The notes beneath the pieces are model-generated. The model had not been told where the DNA came from. It saw only the letters and a list, made by a program, of their open reading frames with translations, and made no database searches. Positions 61,198 to 64,000 of a stretch of 64,000 nucleotides of DNA are shown here, one piece after another. Made by a program: the position numbers and the translations under genes. This DNA is from Kitasatospora sp. NBC_00458 (GTDB lineage Bacteria; Actinomycetota; Actinomycetes; Streptomycetales; Streptomycetaceae): the NCBI RefSeq assembly GCF_036013975.1, contig NZ_CP107904.1, forward strand, positions 1,240,001 through 1,304,000. The letters run 5' to 3'. Positions within the stretch are counted from its first letter, which is position 1. Each line of letters opens with the position of its first letter.

Positions 61198-62613
61198 CTA
61201 GCGGCCGGCGACCAGGTCGCCGAGGCGGGCCAGCGGGGAGGTGGTGGGGCGGCCGGCGGACTCCTGCCGGTCGGCGGCGTGGTAGACGGCGTAGAGGGCG
61301 TGCACGCCGAGCCAGCGGAGCGGCTCGGGCTCCCAGCGGCGGACGGTGTGGCCGACCCACGGCAGCCGGGTCAGCTCGGTGTCGTGGCCGAGGACGAGGT
61401 CGCGCAGGGTCCGCCCGGCCAGGTTGGCGGTGGTCACCCCGCTGCCGACGTACCCGCCGGCCCAGCCCAGACCGGTGCGCCGGTCCAGGTCGACGGTGGC
61501 GCACCAGTCCCGGGGCACGCCGAGCACGCCTGCCCAGGCGTGGTCGATCCGGGCGGCGCGCGCGGCGGGGAAGAAGGCGTGCAGGATCTCCCGGAGCTGC
61601 CGGACGGTCGCCTCCTGGGTGGTGCCGTCGGTGTCGGTCCGGGAGCCGAAGCGGTAGGGCACGCCCCGCCCGCCGAGCGCGATCCGGTCGTCGGCCGTGC
61701 GCTGCGCGTACATGTACGCGTGGGCGAAGTCCCCGAGCAGCTCGCGCCCCTCCCAGCCGGTCCCGGCCCAGAAGGACGGCGGCAGCGGCTCGGTGGCGAT
61801 CATCGCGGAGTTCATCGGCAGCCAGGTGCGCCGTTCCCCGGCGAGTCCGGCGGTGAAGCCCTCGGTGGCGCGCAGCACGTACTGGGCGGTGACGGTGCCG
61901 TGCGGGGTGGCCGCGCTCGGCCGGCCACCGGCCCGGCCACCGGCGCCGGTCCCGGCCCGGATCGCGGTGACCGGGGTCCCCTCGTACACCGCGACGCCCA
62001 GGCCCTCCACCGCCCGGGCCAGCCCGGCCGCCAGTGCGGCGGGCTGCACGCGCGCGCCGTACGGGCTCCACACCCCGCCGAGCACGCCCTCGACCCGCAG
62101 CCGCGCCCGGGTCTGCGCCGCGTCCAACTCCTCGACCCGGCCGGGCCCGTAGGTGCGCTCGGCCGCCGCGAACTCCTTCAGCCGGGCCAGCTGGGCCGGA
62201 GTCCGGGCCACCTCCAGCACGCCGCCCCGGACGAGGTCCGCGTCGATCCCCTCGGCGGCCAGCGTGTCGGCGACCTCGCCGACGGCGGCGTCCATCACCC
62301 GCTGCATCGCGGCGGCCCGCTCCCGGCCGTACCGCCGGGCGAAGGCCCCGCGTCCGGCGAACCCGTTGTACAGCCACCCGCCGTTGCGGCCGGACGCGCC
62401 GTACCCGCAGAACCGCGCCTCCAGCACGGCGATCCGCAGCCCGGGGTCGGCCTTCTTCAGGTGGTACGCCGTCCAGAGCCCGGTGTAGCCGCCGCCCACC
62501 ACGCACACGTCGACGTCGAGGTCCCCGGGCAGGGCCGGCCGCGCCTCGGGCAGTCCCCGCCGCCCCCACCAGAACGACACCCCGCCGTTCGCACCCGCAA
62601 CGCCAGACGACAC
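61198..62613 (-). CDS. FAD-dependent amine/amino-acid oxidoreductase
   Basis: A 471-residue DAO-family flavoenzyme. The Rossmann motif is VCVVGGGYTGLWTAYHLKK with the ribose-binding Glu in VLEA, and GYGASGRNGGWLYNG is the family's flavin-contact signature. The C-terminal GWAGGYVGSGVTTANLAGRTLRDL closes the FAD site. The closest characterised relatives oxidise secondary amines or putrescine derivatives (PuuB-like). I prefer GTG 62613, which has GGAGG at 8 bp, over GTG 62628. It stands alone, so the substrate is open. Confidence 0.88.
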   Translation of the reverse strand: MSSGVAGANGGVSFWWGRRGLPEARPALPGDLDVDVCVVGGGYTGLWTAYHLKKADPGLRIAVLEARFCGYGASGRNGGWLYNGFAGRGAFARRYGRERAAAMQRVMDAAVGEVADTLAAEGIDADLVRGGVLEVARTPAQLARLKEFAAAERTYGPGRVEELDAAQTRARLRVEGVLGGVWSPYGARVQPAALAAGLARAVEGLGVAVYEGTPVTAIRAGTGAGGRAGGRPSAATPHGTVTAQYVLRATEGFTAGLAGERRTWLPMNSAMIATEPLPPSFWAGTGWEGRELLGDFAHAYMYAQRTADDRIALGGRGVPYRFGSRTDTDGTTQEATVRQLREILHAFFPAARAARIDHAWAGVLGVPRDWCATVDLDRRTGLGWAGGYVGSGVTTANLAGRTLRDLVLGHDTELTRLPWVGHTVRRWEPEPLRWLGVHALYAVYHAADRQESAGRPTTSPLARLGDLVAGR

Positions 62614-62703
62614 GTCCCCGACCTCCACTCACGCCGATCCCGGATGCCCGGACGCTACGCCCGCCCGCGGCCCCGGACCACCGTCACCGTGCGAGGAAAC
62701 CGA

Positions 62704-62737
62704 CCGCCCGCCCCTGCACTCTGTCAGGGGCGGGCGG
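62704..62737. terminator. Hairpin terminator of the barwin/expansin-like gene
   Basis: A perfect 13-bp stem (62704-62716 with 62725-62737) with an eight-base loop lies 25 bases downstream of the minus-strand gene ending at 62763. Confidence 0.75.
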
Positions 62738-62762
62738 CCCGGGCGGGGGCCGGCGGGGCCGG

Positions 62763-63245
62763 TCAGCCGAGGGTGGAGGCGGTGACCGGCTCGGAGAGGG
62801 GGACGCTCCCGCCCGCGAGTCCGGCCTTGACGAACTGCCAGGTGAGGCCGTTGACGACGCCCTGGCCGAGCGGGGCGAGCTTGGCGAAGGCGGGCTGGCT
62901 GAGGTCGATGTGGGTGGCGTCGCAGGACGGACACTGGTCCTTGACGGGGACGGTCACGGTCTTGCCCTTGTAGGTGACCTTGACCGAGATGCCCTTGCAG
63001 ACCGGGTCGTTGTTGGGGTTGGCGGTGGTCCACCAGGTGTGCGAGACGGCGACCAGCATCTGGGTGGCGGCGTCGATCCGGGTGCCGCACGCACCGTAGC
63101 CCGCGTCGTTGTAGTAGGTGGCCTTGCCGGTCATCGGCTTGTTGACGGGTATCGCGGCGCTCGCGGCGCCGGCGCTCAGAGCGACGACCGCGGCGGCGGC
63201 CAGCGGGACGCCGGCCAGGATCCGGAGGTTCGGGACAACGCGCAT
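62763..63245 (-). CDS. Secreted barwin/expansin-like double-psi beta-barrel protein
   Basis: A 160-residue exported protein. The signal peptide ends near GAASA. The mature part has GKATYYNDAGYGACGT, VCKGISVKVTYKGKTVTVPV, DQCPSC and HIDLSQPAF, the four-cysteine and HxD pattern of expansin/barwin-like barrels. Streptomycete relatives are often labelled cysteine/serine endopeptidase inhibitors; expansin-type wall loosening is an alternative. It has no cellulose-binding domain. ATG 63245 is preceded by GGGAGG. Its own hairpin terminator follows. Confidence 0.82.
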   Translation of the reverse strand: MRVVPNLRILAGVPLAAAAVVALSAGAASAAIPVNKPMTGKATYYNDAGYGACGTRIDAATQMLVAVSHTWWTTANPNNDPVCKGISVKVTYKGKTVTVPVKDQCPSCDATHIDLSQPAFAKLAPLGQGVVNGLTWQFVKAGLAGGSVPLSEPVTASTLG

Positions 63246-63316
63246 GTGCACCCTCCCAGTTCGGTTCGGTGGGAGGACGGTAGGCAGGGGCGGGCGCAGT
63301 GGTACAGACATGTGAC

Positions 63317-63332
63317 GTGTTGTCATGAACAC
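63317..63332. promoter_or_regulatory. Inverted repeat GTGTT-N6-AACAC
   Basis: A 16-bp interrupted palindrome in the AT-richer divergent gap between the barwin-like gene and the small secreted peptide gene. It could be an operator serving either gene. Confidence 0.3.
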
Positions 63333-63437
63333 AAGTGAAGGAGCTTTACCTCAACGGCCGAAGGAGGGACGATACGTGACCGCACGACCTCCCCGCGCGT
63401 TCACCGGACACCCGTCCCCGCGCCCCTGGAGGCCTCC

Positions 63438-63665
63438 GTGCGCTCTGTTCCCCCCACCGCCCTCCCCACCGCCCTCGCCGCGCTGCTCGGCGCCGCCGCC
63501 CTGCTCGGGACGGCGACCGGCCACGCCGCAGCGGCAGCCGCCGCACCGGCTCCCCGGGAGGTCAACCAGGGCTACAGCATCCCGGTCGGTGCCGTGACCG
63601 ACCTCGGTGCGCTGCCCGTCCTCGGCAGCCTCGGGCTGGACTTCGCCCGCCTGCTCGGGGCGTGA
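63438..63665 (+). CDS. Small secreted peptide
   Basis: A 75-residue predicted exported peptide of unknown family. The first 30 residues are a signal peptide (LPTALAALLGAAALLGTATG then HAAA). The mature part of about 40 residues reads VNQGYSIPVGAVTDLGALPV and ends DFARLLGA: hydrophobic, glycine-rich and free of cysteine. GTG 63438 has GGAGG at 7 bp, which is strong support for so short a gene. Confidence 0.7.
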   Translation: MRSVPPTALPTALAALLGAAALLGTATGHAAAAAAAPAPREVNQGYSIPVGAVTDLGALPVLGSLGLDFARLLGA

Positions 63666-63722
63666 GGCACCCCGGGGAGAACCCGGTGTACAGCGCACGG
63701 AGGTCTTGACAGGATCACTGCC

Positions 63723-64000
63723 ATGCACACCTTCCCCGCTCCCGACGGCACCCTCCTCGCCTACCGCGTCGAGGGCGACGCCGACGGCGACCCCGTCGTC
63801 TGCCTGCCCGGCGGCCCCATGCAGGACTCCCGCTACCTCGGCGACCTCGGCGGGCTCGCCGCCCGCGCCGGCCGCCGCCTGGTCCTCCTCGACCTGCGCG
63901 GCACCGGCGCCTCCGCCGTGCCCGCCGACACCGGCACCTACCGCTGCGACCGCCTGGTCGACGACGTCGAGGCGCTCCGCGTCCACCTCGGCCTCGACCG
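63723..64000 (+). CDS. Alpha/beta hydrolase, N-terminal part (3' end beyond window)
   Basis: The first 92 residues of an alpha/beta hydrolase fold protein, cut by the right edge. MHTFPAPDGTLLAYRVEGDA is a typical first strand pair; CLPGGPMQDSRYL supplies the oxyanion region, with the GGP motif of proline iminopeptidase-like enzymes; LLDLRGTGAS is the classic third strand and turn. The nucleophile lies outside the window. The ATG follows AGGAT. The class (iminopeptidase or esterase) cannot be settled from this part. Confidence 0.8.
   Translation, partial: MHTFPAPDGTLLAYRVEGDADGDPVVCLPGGPMQDSRYLGDLGGLAARAGRRLVLLDLRGTGASAVPADTGTYRCDRLVDDVEALRVHLGLD

Noticed and set aside
63325-63597. Open frame starting ATG 63325 upstream of the small secreted peptide
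   Set aside because: Proline/arginine-rich shadow that overlaps the peptide gene in another frame; the peptide has a signal sequence and a good ribosome site.

Overview
The window looks like a chromosomal stretch of a Streptomyces or Kitasatospora type actinomycete. GC content is very high with strong third-position GC bias, many genes start with GTG, TTA codons are almost absent, and the gene families are typical of the group: a modular polyketide synthase with a LAL regulator, secreted carbohydrate-active enzymes, a DmdR/IdeR-type iron box and ROK, LacI and AraC regulators. I see no rRNA, tRNA, CRISPR array, insertion sequence or phage gene.

Layout. 1-5.6 kb: the start of a polyketide cluster, with a loading-type KSQ ketosynthase cut by the left edge and a LAL regulator upstream of it; two phased repeat arrays lie between them. 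6-16 kb: a rhodanese-like protein, an XRE regulator with three operator-like repeats, a very large secreted M4-M28 protease with a TTA codon at codon 5, a cytochrome P450, a secreted ricin-type lectin and two small stress-type proteins. 16.7-25.4 kb: a sugar locus with a secreted GH55-like protein and a ROK regulator, divergent from an ABC sugar importer and an intracellular GH1 beta-glucosidase; this fits import and hydrolysis of beta-glucan oligosaccharides. 25.6-28.8 kb: a LysE exporter, a secreted B-lectin and a secreted GH30 enzyme. 28.9-33.3 kb: an iron-siderophore uptake locus around one iron box, without an ATPase gene. 33.4-38.5 kb: a lipase, an exonuclease, and an AraC regulon in which a SDR gene and a monooxygenase/hydrolase pair each carry the same operator-promoter module.

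38.6-58.0 kb is the most coherent system. It is a LacI-controlled locus that reads as a complete route for high-mannose N-glycans. A secreted GH85 endo-beta-N-acetylglucosaminidase with a sugar-binding domain would release the glycan. A lipoprotein-dependent ABC importer would take it up. Two GH38 alpha-mannosidases and a GH5 enzyme resembling beta-mannosidases of the N-glycan core, all without signal peptides, would dismantle it inside. A ROK sugar kinase and a class I mannose-6-phosphate isomerase would send mannose to glycolysis. Two near-identical palindromes, one over the GH85 promoter inside the 3' end of lacI and one just after the importer promoter, tie the two arms together.

58-64 kb holds unconnected genes: a hot-dog thioesterase coupled to a small helical protein, a secreted beta-propeller-like protein, a FAD amine oxidoreductase, a barwin/expansin-like secreted protein, a tiny secreted peptide and the start of an alpha/beta hydrolase.

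All functional calls come from motifs, domain order and context read by eye; no database search was run.
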